64,000 bases of DNA from Cryptomeria japonica (taxonomy: Eukaryota > Streptophyta > Pinopsida > Cupressales > Cupressaceae): positions 127,643,140 through 127,707,139 of the forward strand of contig NC_081410.1 in the NCBI RefSeq assembly GCF_030272615.1, written 5' to 3'. A program made the position numbers and the translations under genes. Positions 44,917-57,055 of this stretch are shown here, piece by piece. The number at the start of each line of letters is the position of its first letter. The first letter of the stretch is position 1. The notes beneath the pieces are model-generated. The model was given only the letters and a program-made list of their open reading frames with translations, did no database searches and was not told the DNA's origin.

Positions 44917-47900
44917 ATGGCAAACCCCAAAGCAAGCGGATCCTCTACTCGATAAGCCCTCATTAAGGAAGATCAAAGGAGTGACGACTTGGAGACAAGG
45001 ATCACGTCCAAGTGGAGCAATGTCGAAGACACCAACTTAGGAAACTTCAATATGAAGAAGTTTAGAGAAGCACCTTACATCAGCAAGCCATCACCCATAG
45101 CCAAGAAGATAATTGAGAGTGGAATCATCAAGGTAGCAGGTTTCCCTCCCGCAGTCAAATGTCATGAGCTAATGATCGAATGTGACAAGCACTATGATTC
45201 GCATTAAGGACAATTGTGGCCAAAGATGGGACTATCATCGCCTATCTCTCAGAGGGAGCTATAAGTGAAGTTTTTCATCTTCCAAAGCAGAGAGATATGA
45301 TCTACAAGAGCCTAGAAGGAGCTAAGTCCATCTACGAAGATGATCCTGATACTTGTCTAAATTTCATCAATAAGAATTGGTTGCTCAAGAGTAGGCCTCA
45401 CCTAAATAAGATACCCAATACACCTCACAGAATTGATTTCCAAAAAGAATTCAGAGACTTGATAACCATGCTAAATCGAATTGTAGGTGCCTCTCAAGCC
45501 TTCTTTTTCGATAGGTGGATGTTTTTCTTTATACAAGTGATTGTTCAAGGGAAAGGGATGTTCAATTAAGCCAGGATTATCAGTAACAACCCAGACGTGC
45601 AATTGAGATGGTTAGTCCCTACTAAGTCATTCCACATGAGCTCATATGTTGTATATTCTCTAGCCAGATGTTATGAGTATGCGAGACTACCACACAAAGG
45701 AGTTGTTGGGAGAGAGCCCGAAGAGAAAAGAATATGTGATTCTTATGCCCAATTGCATCATCCACCTAAGAATTACTACAAGCTAGTCAACGATACTTTC
45801 ACAATGCATATCACTAGGACACTACAAGGAGGAATTCACCAACGATTGTCTCTAGAAGCACAAGAGATCGTGAAGAAACATGGTGCGTGGTTCATTCAAT
45901 TTCTTAAATTCACCTACATCAAAATTCATGGATGTCCTTCACCTCCTTATATGTTGCCAAGGTATCCTAAGGATAGTGTAGTACTACTTGAAGTGACTAG
46001 ACAGTTGATAGCTTGTGCTAAGGCATCAAGACATAAGCATGGGAATGGTATCCCTATACCTATTTCACATGGAAATTCATTTGAAGTTTGTCCTAATTCT
46101 CAAGCAGTTGAAGATGCAGAAAAGGAGCTATCTCTCCACTCATTCACATCTTTTGCTTCGAAAGATAATTTTGATCCTAGTGGTCATATGGAAGAAACAG
46201 TCGGGAAGAAAAACAAGTATGTGTCCCAAGTAGAGGATTTTGGGATAAATGCTCAAGACGATTTGGAAATAAAGAAGAGGATGCACTCTCGATTGCCCTT
46301 GGATCTTATCAAGAAATGCAAAGTTTATAGAGTAGCAGATCAAGCACAAGACAATGGCAGATATCTTCGATCTTCCTATGAGAAAGAAGATAAAGAAGTG
46401 AAGATCGATTGGGATGAACAAGAGGTCGCTAACTTGAGAGCATTGATGGATCCAGTTTTGAGTTGTACTCGCAGATGGGTGGATATCTAGCATCAAAATT
46501 TAAAAACAAAATATAGCTATGACATTCAGTGTATAAACAAGAACGGAAGAAGGAGAGGCGAGTGCAAGTGAGAACACTTCTCATTCTAAGGGGTCGAAGA
46601 GAAAGGAGGGACCTGAAAAGAGAGTCATCCAAGAAGAAACAAAGAGCAAATCCTGATCATCCCTCTAGTGCTTCTTCTAGACATGAAAAGGAGATAAGTC
46701 AAGGAGAGGATCAAAGAGAGAAGGTGTATGAGATAGATGAGTCTATGGAGTCCACAGTACAGAATGATAAACAAGACAAAGGAAAGACATTTCAACAATC
46801 ATCAAGTCAGTCTCTCCCTCTCCAAGTCTGTGATAATGATCAGCAAGAAGAAAGAAATGATGATGAAGCGACATCTCCTTTTAGAGGCGAGCGGCCATTG
46901 CCTGACGAAATACAAGTAAAGGAACGGAAATCTTCCATTCCAGATTGTCTTAGAGAGAGGCTTACAAGGGAAGTTGTAGTTGAAGAAGAGGAGCAAGTAT
47001 TCGATTTGGAAAGTCTTCTAAGCAAGTCTCAAGAGGGGATTGAAAAGAAGAAAGCTACAAAGATATCTAAGGTGATCAAAGATGATACAGGCTCCAGAAA
47101 GATACAGATAGCTACACCAGCGGTGGACAAGTATGATGATGAGATCGTGGCAGAAGAATATGATTTGGAGACATTTGATCTTGGTCCACTTTCCTCCAAG
47201 CAAGCCATGGAGGATGCGACTAATTCAGTGAGGGCAGTCAATGATAAGCTAAAAGAAGAGATGGAAAAGAATAAAAGGTTGGAAAAGGAGATTAATGTTT
47301 GGAGGAATTATTTTAGCCAGCTTAATGAGCCATTAGGGCGACAGGATCCAATAGTCTCACCCTTGCAGGCACTCCCTCTTGAGTCAATAAATCAGGTAGA
47401 AAGATAAAGAACTCAGCCCGACTCATGGATACATGGATTGATAGATCCTACATGGTAGCCAAGGAATTTGTCGGAAGAATGATAAAAACAGTCCACAGGG
47501 CCATCCAAATCCTTGAGATCATTCATAATCTAGTGGCAACTGTCGATGCATTCACTCACACTAGAGATATTACCATCTCAGTATTGCAAGTAGTAAGGAA
47601 GACGTCAAGACAGGTTTTAGCACAAGAAAGGATAGTTGATGGTGGAACCCATAATTTCCTACAATGGTCAACTTTGCTCCAAATGAAGGAGGTTCTATTC
47701 AAGGATATCAATAGTAGGTGCAGCCAAGTTGAGGGCACTATCCATCCTATTCAGGATAAGGTGTTTCATGTACTGTGTGCAATCCTTGATAAGAGGATAG
47801 AGATTGAAACAGATGTGGATATCCAAGAGTTGGAGGACAGGATCAAGGTCATCTTTTGTAGAGAAGACAGCATGATCATGGAAGAGCAGCGAGATCAGAT

Positions 47901-48124
47901 GTATACTACTATGTTCCTAATTGAGAAAACAAAAGAGCTTGGAGCACGGATGGGAGATGACTCTTCGTGCGGCCTTTGATGAGGTCCTTCACTTGGAGGA
48001 ACGAATGAAGAACCTGCCTAGGATTCCCATTGCAGCGATTGAAGGGATTACGTCCAGATTCATTGAATATGCCCAAAAGGAACAAGGAAAAGGGAACAAA
48101 ATTCTAGATGAAAAGTTGTTATGA
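44917..48124 (+). pseudogene. Element D gene, multiply broken
   Basis: Colinear with copies B and C from MANPKASGSSTR (44917) to DEKLL and TGA (48122-48124). Breaks: TAA in the first 20 codons; a frameshift near 45207; TAA at 45567-45569 where C has Trp; TAG near 46488 (RRWVDI, where C has RRWVDVQHQ); a shift near 46500-46530; TAA near 47405; a shift near 47415; and another near 47930. Conserved blocks include ITRTLQGGIHQRLS, KHGNGIPIPI, KVYRVADQAQDNGRY and the coiled-coil C-terminus with VDIQELEDRIKVIF. It has more lesions than B or C, so it decayed longer, as expected for the outer layer of the nest. Confidence 0.85.
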
Positions 48125-48233
48125 AATGATGTGGCGATTCAACCCCTATTGGAGGATGCTTCCTCGTTATTCGTGCCAATTTCTATTGGCTATGTTATGA
48201 CAATGCTTATCTAAATAGGGTTATTTGTGTAAC

Positions 48234-48251
48234 AAACCCTAATTAGGGTTT
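48234..48251. promoter_or_regulatory. Inverted telo-box of element D
   Basis: Perfect palindrome AAACCCTAATTAGGGTTT, 65 bp before the outward TATA box. Confidence 0.7.
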
Positions 48252-48315
48252 TGGTGTCAAAATCTCAGCCCTTGATCTTCTTTAAATTTGGGTCATTTAT
48301 TGTATTTGAGAATGC

Positions 48316-48322
48316 TATATAA
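48316..48322 (+). promoter_or_regulatory. Outward TATA box of element D
   Basis: TATATAA followed by GCTCTCACTCATTTCATTT, pointing out toward 49192. Confidence 0.75.
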
Positions 48323-49192
48323 GCTCTCACTCATTTCATTTGTAAAGAAGAAGGTTATTAGCAGCAGAGAAGAAGAGTAGTTATTCATAGAGAATACAAA
48401 TTTAGTGAAAAGAGAAAGTTAAGCAATTGTTGTTATATTTTGCTATGAGATTAATGAAACATTGAATTTATGGTGTTTTATTGCAATCTTTGTGGCTTCT
48501 TACATGGCTGTATATCTTCTTGAATCACTCTTATTGAAGATAGTATTTAGATGTTAGAGTCAGATTGAGTGATAAATGATGTGCTTGATCTTTTAGTGAA
48601 GCTCATAGTCCAAACCACTAACCTCTTACTGATTGTAAGTGTGCCTTGTGTGGTCAACTGAAGATATTGAAATTGTTTAGGGTTCAATCATTACTTGAGT
48701 ATTGATATGTATCCTATTGATAGTATCTATGTTCATGAATAATTTGAAAATCTTTGAATTCCCTTAGAAGATCGCACCGATTCCAGTAGAGTTGTTGTTC
48801 TATGGCGATACTGAGATTGGTAGAGTTTCACTAAGATTGCCCTTCATTTAGTCATTCATAGGCTTAGTTTAGCATAGCTCTCTCTAATCCCTTATCTTTT
48901 TCCCTTTTTTGAAACATCAGTTAGTATTAGGGAAATCTAGTTCCTCATTGGTTAGGTAGTTGCAAGAACCAGCTTTCATAGAAAGTATGTAAGGCCCCTT
49001 GATGAAACAGCAAACACAACGAACACTGGTGCTTATCCACACATAGAGAACCTACATTCCAGAACCTTGGAGTTGCCTCAATTGATCCTTAGGCGAAATC
49101 TTCAACATTCGGGGAAGCTTTGTTCAAGAGAGGATAAGGTACCTTTGGGTATTTTATTCTATGTTTGATCGTGTATAAAAGACACATCAACA

Positions 49193-49300
49193 GGATTTTC
49201 TCGCAATCTTGGCACACGTCGTGAATTTGTTCAAGAGAGGGTAGAGTATACTTGAATATTTTATTCTAATGTTCGATGAATGATAAAACGTGAACCAACA
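49193..49300 (+). mobile_element. Element E, distal 3' terminus
   Basis: CGCAATCTTGGCACACG, TTTGTTCAAGAGAGGGTAGAG, a TATTTTATTCTAATGTTCGAT block and a final CCAACA repeat D's own last 100 bp in diverged form. With 29240-30633 it shows that D inserted about 110 bp before E's end. Confidence 0.7.
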
Positions 49301-49691
49301 GGGTCAAGGGGCAGCGCCCCTTGTGGGGTCCAGGGGCTCAAACGACTTATTATTTTATAAAGGCGTCAGGTGTTATTTTTCTATTGGCTGACATGTTGTA
49401 ACCCTAATTTTGTAACCGACATAAGTCTTGATAAAAGGCTAAGGGTTAGGGTTTTCTGTAGTGAATATTGCAGCATTTTGCAGCGGTATTGAGTTGCAAG
49501 GGGATTGCTGGTTGTAATCGGTTTGATTTAATGGATAATAATATTGGACTCTCTGTTTGGAGGATGTAGCCCAAGATAGGGTGAACCACGTTAAATATTG
49601 TATCTCCGTGGTTATTTGTTCTGTGTTTTTCATTCCTGTGTTTAATATTTATCTACATATAATTGATATTTTCTACATGCAATTCCTAACA
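49301..49691 (+). mobile_element. LTR fragment hosting element E
   Basis: GGGTCAAGGGGCAGCGCCCC, a run typical of plant LTR U5 regions, and an end at ATTCCTAACA suggest the 3' part of a copia-type LTR. No primer-binding site follows and the 5' part is not visible here. Confidence 0.5.
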
Positions 49692-52600
49692 AGCATAATT
49701 GGTTTCATCTTATTCAAATAAGGCTAATTGAGAGGTCAAAAAGACAATTTTTTTATGATTTCTTTGCCAAAAAAGCTATAGATATCATCAAAGTAACTTC
49801 AAACTTCAATTTAAATTTTTAATTGAAATTTCACTTTTTCATAGTATCTTTTTAATTATAACATTAATTTGTTTGTAGGTGAAGACACCTAAAATCGACC
49901 ACTATTGTTTGGTCGATTTATCCGCATTATTCATCTATCTATATCATCTTTATTAATTAAATAGTTTATTATTATTTAATTAAATATCTTATTCTTCTTC
50001 TTTCTTTGCTTATTGCCTAAGGTAATTAATTTACCTAGGTCCATCTTACCCTTACCCCTTTCATCTATTAATTAAAATAAATCTTCCAATTTGTTTAATT
50101 TAATTAAAAGGCCTCATTTCTTAAATTCATTTATTCCCCCATTTTCTCTCTCACTAGTCACATCCTCCAATTTTTCCCACTTACACCTAAGCCTAATCCT
50201 AAACCTCCTCTAATCCCACCTAATCCCCTCCTAAACATTTGCAAATGGATTAGGGAGGGATCAACTCCTTGCCATGAATGGTTACCCTCCTAGTCCTCTC
50301 AACCTTAAATGCCTTCTCCATTTGGGAGGAAAGCCCACAAAATTCCTTAGAAAAAGTGAAAGCTTAGCTACCGCTAATCAATTGGTTTCATTTAGTTAGT
50401 TACTTGCATTAAATTAATTAACTCGTTTAATTGATTGTGTGTTTGACTGGCTATTTGTTTTTAATTGATTGTGTGCTTGACTGGCTATTTGTTTTTAATT
50501 GATTAATTTAGTTGCAGTTCACTTCTTCGTATTAAATTTTAAAACAAAAAACAGTTGGCCTGGTAATTTAGTGGTATTAAAACTAAATTAATTTGTTTAT
50601 TTTCTAATGAATAGATTAAGTTTGACACCAAAATGGATTCCAAAATCTTAAAAAGTTTTAAAACAAAGAGTCACAACTTTCACACTTTCGATGCTCCAAG
50701 AACAACAATAACTCTCCAAACAACAACTAAAGGTTTCCACTTCAACCATGAACATGCACCTAGTACCCATGTGGGGACTTGACCAAAAAGACCCAAAGAA
50801 GTCACATGGATCTCGCATACAAGAACTTGTGCTGCTTACCAAGATACTATAGTGGTATGAGTCTAGAAATTTGAGGGCCCAAGGCTTAACAATGGTATAA
50901 AATGAATTTTGAAAGCCTTGGATGATGGTGAACCCTAGAAGGTTTTGATGAGAAATAATATTTGCAATATTCCTAAAACCAAGGAGGATTGGAAAGGCCC
51001 ACCCTGTGATTTGTTGTTTGGTAACTTTCCAGTTAAGACTGCTGAATTAACAATGCTTTGTAGTATTTGGAGAGCTTGGGAATCTATGAGGCACATTCTC
51101 ATTAGCCATGAAGCTTTCTCCAAGAAAAATGGCAGTTAACAAAATTGTAGAGGTATCTAGAGGAATCTCCCCTATAATAGTAAACATTTGTCTCTTGTTC
51201 AAGGTTGTTCTGGTGAGGGTTGGTTCTCCAAAGGGACTAATGTATTTGGTGATTTGTTCAGGAATGGTTCCTTGATTTACTGGATTGTTGTTAGAGATGA
51301 GATCTTGGTTCCAGATCTCTTTCAGAAATTTTCACAACAAAAAGATTAAAGAAAAGTTATTTATGTATTTTCTTAAATTTGAGAATTATGGAATAAAAGC
51401 CAAAGAAGTTTTTCTATGGTTTCTAAGATTGAGAAGAATTTTCTGGAACCTTCTAAGCTTTCTTTTAATACAAAAATCAGGGTTAATATTAAATTGAGAG
51501 ATAGTTATCTGACTCAACTAAATTACTAATAAAAAATTCATATAATATGTTGTTTGGTACCCAGGATATTTTTTATTATCTGAGCCTTAAGTGGGGCTTT
51601 AATCACTCTCCTAAGTTTTGGAAAACTGGAATGTCTGTCATCTAGTCTTCTAGGATTGAGCCTCAAAATGCTTGATTTCATTTGTTATGGCTTCTATATA
51701 AGTTGGTCATCTGTTATGTGCTGGTCTATGGTTTTCTGCTTTTCCATATTCCATATTTATTTTTTAATGTCCAATTGCTAAGAATGTTGGAATGTGTTCT
51801 AGGAGGGTTATGTTGTGGGCTGATAAGGAGCCTATTTCCTAAGATGATATTGGTCATATTGATGGTTCAAGTAAAGATGAGAGGAAGAATTGGCTCGTTT
51901 GTCCAGTGAAGTGTTGTCCATTTAGAGAGCTAGCAATAATGAATTATTTCATTGTAAAATCAGGCTCTTATTAATTTGTTATTAACTCTATTCCCTGTTT
52001 CTAAATATTCTTAAAAAACTCAAACTACTATATCATGGTTCTATCATCTTACACAGAGAAAATCTAGAGCGTGTTTAGTGGTGGTCAGATATAGAGGATA
52101 GTGGCAGTCGTATCTCTCATTCCATTAACAGAGTTGAAGGCCAAAATAATGTTAGTGCACATAATGTTAATGAAAAGTTGCCCACTCATTTGGACAAGGA
52201 GCTGGAACAGTGCATTTCTAAATCAGATGAAAGATGATGTTGTAGTGACTAGGATGGCATGCAGATTATATGAGGCTTGTGTTGATCATGATGTTAGAGA
52301 TGCATTTGTTGAACAACTAAATTTTAAACAGGGGAATTCTTAAGAGAGGAAAAAAACAGCTGACCATACTCAAGAATATATTAAGCTCATACAACAGCCC
52401 TGCTTCTTTCACAGATGAATTGGTCATAAATAATTTGATACATATTTCTGCATTTTTGTTATCTATAGCAAGTTTTGTTATTACTCTCACATTTTTATCC
52501 TTTTAGATTTTAGTTGGTTATTAGCAAGCTCTAGTATGGCAATAGTAGGTTGAAGTTTGACCTTTTGGCCCATATATTGTAACATTTTTGTTAACCAGCT
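49692..52600. other. Unassigned AT-rich DNA with degenerate coding traces
   Basis: Short open frames at 50945-51139, 51285-51497 and 52101-52343 look like shattered retroelement coding, but none matches a domain I can name. I see no RNA gene. Confidence 0.35.
50427..50494. repeat. 34-bp tandem duplication
   Basis: Two copies of TTAATTGATTGTGTGTTTGA plus CTGGCTATTTGTTT, differing at one base. Confidence 0.85.
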
Positions 52601-52619
52601 GCAATATTTAAAAAATAAT

Positions 52620-52760
52620 TAATTGAATTTTCCCAAGGTCTGCCCAAAGGACCCTTATCAATCATGTGTCCCATAAATTAGGAGTTCTCTAATGAGATTT
52701 TGCCACATAGTGTCAAAGGCCCTTGTTGCTCTTTGCTGAAAAGGAATTTGCTTCAGCTTG
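52620..52760 (-). pseudogene. Possible LINE reverse-transcriptase trace
   Basis: On the minus strand one frame reads RAFDTMWQNLIRELLIYG, resembling the 'KAFDsv.W' block of LINE reverse transcriptases. It is short, with nothing confirming it on either side. Confidence 0.3.
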
Positions 52761-53400
52761 TTTAGTACTTTTGGAGATTTAATTATTTTAGTTTTGTTAA
52801 AGTGTAATTTAAGCTTAAAAATTTTGTCGATGGAATTTTAATATTTATTAAATTCATAAACTTTTTAACTAGAGGATTTTGATAACTTTTTTAATAGGAG
52901 ACAATTTTTGACAGAACATTGTTAAACATCTCCTCAAAAGATTTTACTTCATCTCATAGTATGTCAAAATTAATTGTTTTCCCACTTCAACTTCATCAAA
53001 AATCATTCTTTTGAACCTAAAGAACATTTTTTTTGCAGTGGGATGTATTATCGGTGGAAGCTGACAACTGTATAGAAATGTTCTGATTGAGGGGGGAAAT
53101 GCATTCTGATGGACAAAACAAGACCCAAGGAGCATCTTGCCAGTACTTGCAGAGAACATGACAGAGCCATTGGAGAGCTTTTTGACTCATTTTATGGACC
53201 ACATGACCATACAGATCAACCTGACTAAGTGATACAAGTTCCCCGAGAAGCTAAAGGAGCACAGGAGATTGAAGGGCAACTTCCAACCTTGAGTTCATTG
53301 CTAGCTCAAAGATTGGAGTGATGATTTAGTAGCAATTTTAGTTCAGAAGAAGGTTGTTCAGTGAATTTCAAACCAACTTGGGACCAGTTTTGTTGTCAGT
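52761..53400. other. Unassigned DNA left of the three-LTR element
   Basis: Holds short open frames without recognised similarity. It is the left flank of the insertion and continues at 59462. Confidence 0.4.
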
Positions 53401-53405
53401 TATTG
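53401..53405. repeat. Target-site duplication GTTAT, left copy
   Basis: Matches 59457-59461 outside the third LTR. Confidence 0.93.
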
Positions 53406-54455
53406 TTGGTTTTTTGTGTAACTAGGATAGGAAAATAAATAGGATTCGGATTGCCTTAAGGCATCATCCGAATCCTTATATGGCAGGGCCCTATCTATTG
53501 TATTTATATGTAATGTGTAAAACCATTAAGGGCTGGACTTAACATGTAAAGGGGCGCATCTCTAGGTCCAACGTGTGGACCTATCTCCAGCACACACATT
53601 TTGTGGTGTATAGTCTTATGTATTGATCATTTATGATGGGTTGGGCCCAAATGATTGTATTATTAAAAGGACGCATCCCTTCTCCAAACGTGTGGTCCTA
53701 TATCTTATTTTAGCACATCTCTATGTAGCGTGGGCTCTTGTAACGTGGAAACTATATTGTTTAGGTCCCATGCTTATGGTGGCGTGTGGAACTAATATTA
53801 TAGTGTTGGCCCCAAGGATGGATTGGGCCGACCCAAGATAGGGCTCACCTCTTGTATATATGCACAAGCATATCACTAGTCGTAAATGCAATTAGGCAAT
53901 CCGAATATTAGACAATCAATGTGAAGACCCTGTGCTCTGCAATAAAAGGTCAATGCGAATTCTGATCAAGGAATCAACGAATTACTTCTGCCATCAGCAT
54001 TTGCCATACATGCGATCTTGGACAGTGAATACATTGAAGAGGATAGCAAGTTCCTCCTGAAGGTCTACAAACACCATTAGGTCTGCAATCTTCAGTGAAG
54101 AACTACGAAGAGCTGGAAGCTGTATGCTGATGATATTCTTATATAAGAAAGAGATAAGTCTGCTATCTTCTGCTGTTACATTGTGCCCTAGCTGGGTTAC
54201 GACTGTAACTCTAATTCTGCCCTAGGTTGACAGTTATATCAAATAAGTAATCTGATCTTTATTGCCACTGTATTCTACAATTAATAAAAGGATCTAGATC
54301 TGATTTGTTGTTGGGTTTTTCCTCCAAGAGGGAGGTTTTCCAAGGGTATGTGTTGTGTCTTGTCTCTTTTGTATTCCTGCATTCACATTGTTCTCTGCAA
54401 CTATGTATGTCAATTTTCTGCTCATTGAATTACAATCTGATCACTAAACTTAACA
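53406..54455 (+). repeat. LTR 1
   Basis: Begins TGTTGGTTTTTTGTG, ends ACTTAACA. Contains a TATA-like TTGTATATATGCAC near 53853. Confidence 0.92.
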
Positions 54456-56003
54456 TGGTATCAAAGCCTAGGTTTGCATGTGTAGTGATCAGATTTACAG
54501 CCTGGACTTCTATGTGACAACTAAGGTTTTCAGATGATTACATGCACAGTCAAGGTCCTTCATCTGCATCAATGGATTCCTCATCCTCTTAGTATCTTAG
54601 AACCTTCAAAGGTGATGAATCTCAATTTATTTCAAGGGAGATAGGTAAGTGAAGTTGTAGGTGATTTGAAGCTACCTTAAAACTTACCTTCTTTTGATAC
54701 TTGTTGTCATCCTTATATATTTCTGCTATCATATACCTGCTATCACTTATATATTCAATGTTTTCATGGCTGAATAGTGATAGTGTATATATATGGATGT
54801 GTATTAGGATCCGAGTATAGGTAAATGTCTTCTATCTATATGTCTGAATTTGTGTGTTGAGGGTTTGTAAGGGTTGGTGTTTTGTTTTACTATATCATGT
54901 CTCTAAGGTAACCTAATGTCTACTCTTGAAGATAATGTTTTCAGATTATGTCTCTCTGAAGAAAGCTTTCATGCATGACCTGAGAAGCCCTCCCTCAATC
55001 AGATCTTGTCATCGGACTAATTATGAAAGTCTACCTTTCATCTCTCTCTTTTAAGATGCTATGGGTCCACATCGTAAGTAAGAATGAATCATCAGGTCTG
55101 TGAATTCTTTATTTAGATAGGGTTTTAGAGGGAGTCTTGATATCTTTTAATATCTCATTTCATTCTTGGGTTCTAATCATTATGGTTTAATAGAGGAATT
55201 GATAATATATATCTAATGTATATTCCTTGTCTATTGCAAAATGTTTATTTATGATGATACTAACCATGATACACTGGGTGTATCATCCACCCTCTGCGGA
55301 GTGCAAGGTGGCAGTTCTCTCTCACCCTTTGCGGAGTGCAAGGTGAGTCCACCCTTTGCGAAGTGCAAGGTGGCAGTTCTCTCTCACCCTCTGCGGAGTG
55401 CAAGGTGAGTCCACCCTCTGCAAAGTGCAAGGTGGTAGTTCTTTCCACCCTCTGTGAAGTGCAAGGTGGCAATTCCTTCCACCCTCTGCGAAGTGCAAGG
55501 TGGCAGTTCTTTCCACCCTCTGCGGAGTGCAAGGTGGCAATTCCTTCCACCCTCTGCGGAGTGCAAGGTGGCGGTTATTTCTCACCCTCTGCAGAGTGCA
55601 AGGTGAGTTCACCCTCTACAGTGTACAAGGTGATAGGTAGTTCTTCTCAGTAAAGAAGCTTATGTATCCTCTACGGTTGTCCATGATTTATGGTTATATA
55701 TATCTTTGAATATTAATTATTGCAGGCGTGCATATGGAAAGGTCTCTGTCATCCTCTGCGGATGTGCATGATGAAAGATCATGGTGTTACATGCAGGTCC
55801 CCAGGAAAGTGTAAAGTTATTAAGCGTTGGCTTCATCCTCTGCAAGCATTGCAAGAGAAGATCATGTAAAGGTTCGTTGTAATTGCATATTGATTGTACT
55901 ATTAGGGCTGGGCCCTAATCTTAAACATTGTAATTATTTATGTCATGGTAATGTCCATGAAAATCAGATTATGTAATTATTTGCCTCCCTAGTTAAGAGG
56001 GAG
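54456..56003 (+). mobile_element. Interior 1, non-coding
   Basis: Primer-binding site TGGTATCAAAGCC (one mismatch from TGGTATCAGAGC) at the left, minisatellite at 55285-55635, polypurine tract at 55995-56003. No coding region was found. Confidence 0.88.
55285..55635 (+). repeat. CTCTGCGGAGTGCAAGG minisatellite, 11 units
   Basis: Units of 26-36 bp share CACCCTCTGCGGAGTGCAAG and alternate short and long tails. Open frames across it are low-complexity artefacts. Confidence 0.93.
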
Positions 56004-57055
56004 TGTTGGTTTTTTGTGTAACTAGGATAGGAAAATAAATAGGATTCGGATTGCCTTAAGGCATCATCTGAATCCTTATAGGGGAGGGCCCTATCTATTG
56101 TATTTATATGTAATGTGTAAAACCATTAAGGGTTGGACCTAACATGTAAAGGGGCGCATCTCTAGGTCCAACATGTGGACCTATCTCCAGCACACACATT
56201 TTGTGGCGTATAGTCTTATGTATTGATCATTTATGATGGGTTGGGCCCAAATGATTGTATTATTAAAAGGACGCATCCCTTCTCCAAACGTGTGGTCCTA
56301 TATCTTATTTTAGCACATCTCTATGTAGCGTGGGCTCTTGTAACGTGGAAACTATATTGTTTAGGTCCCATGCTTATGGTGGCATGTGGAACTAATATTA
56401 TAGTGTTGGCCCCAAGGATGGATTGGGCCGACCCAAGATAGGGCTCACCTCTTGTATATATGCACAAGCATATCACTAGTCATAAATGCAATCAAGCAAT
56501 CCGAATATCAAACAATCAATGTGAAGACCATGTGCTTTGTAATAAAAGGACAATGCGAATTCTGATCAAGGAATCAGCGAATTACTTCTGCCATCAGCAT
56601 TTGCCATACATGCGATCTTGGACAGTGAATACATTGAAGAGGATAGCAAGTTCCTCCTGAAGGTCTACAAACACCATTAGGTCTGCAATCTTCAGTGAAG
56701 AACTACGAAGAGCTGGAAGCTGTATGCTGATGATATTCTTATATAAGAAAGAGACAAGTCTGCTATCTTCTGCTGTTACATTGTGCCCTAGCTGGGTTAC
56801 GACTGTAACTCTAATTCTGCCCTAGGTTGACAGTTATATCAGATAAGTAATCTGATCTTTATTGCCATTGTATTCTACAATTAATAAAAGGATCTAGATC
56901 TGATTTGTTGTTGGGTTTTTCCTCCAAGAGGTAGGTTTTCCAAGGGTATGTGTTGTGTCTTGTCTCTTTTGTATTCCTGCATTCACATTGTTCTCTGCAA
57001 CTATGTATGTCAATTTCCTGCTCATTGATTTACAATCTGATCACTAAACTTAACA
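56004..57055 (+). repeat. LTR 2
   Basis: Same ends as LTR 1. It is shared between the two interiors, serving as the 3' LTR of one and the 5' LTR of the other. Confidence 0.92.

Larger units (their letters stand above)
44871..49192 (+). mobile_element. Element D, 3' part
   Basis: Continues element D after the copia-type insertion with an acceptor-like CTCCCATAG, the gene, telo-box (48234-48251), outward TATA (48316-48322) and the terminus CACATCAACA at 49192. Next to it, 49193-49300 carries a diverged second copy of the same terminus belonging to element E. Confidence 0.85.

Noticed and set aside
55260-55653. Open frames of about 60-105 codons rich in Cys, His and Arg
   Set aside because: They are translations of the 26-36 bp minisatellite in several frames on both strands.
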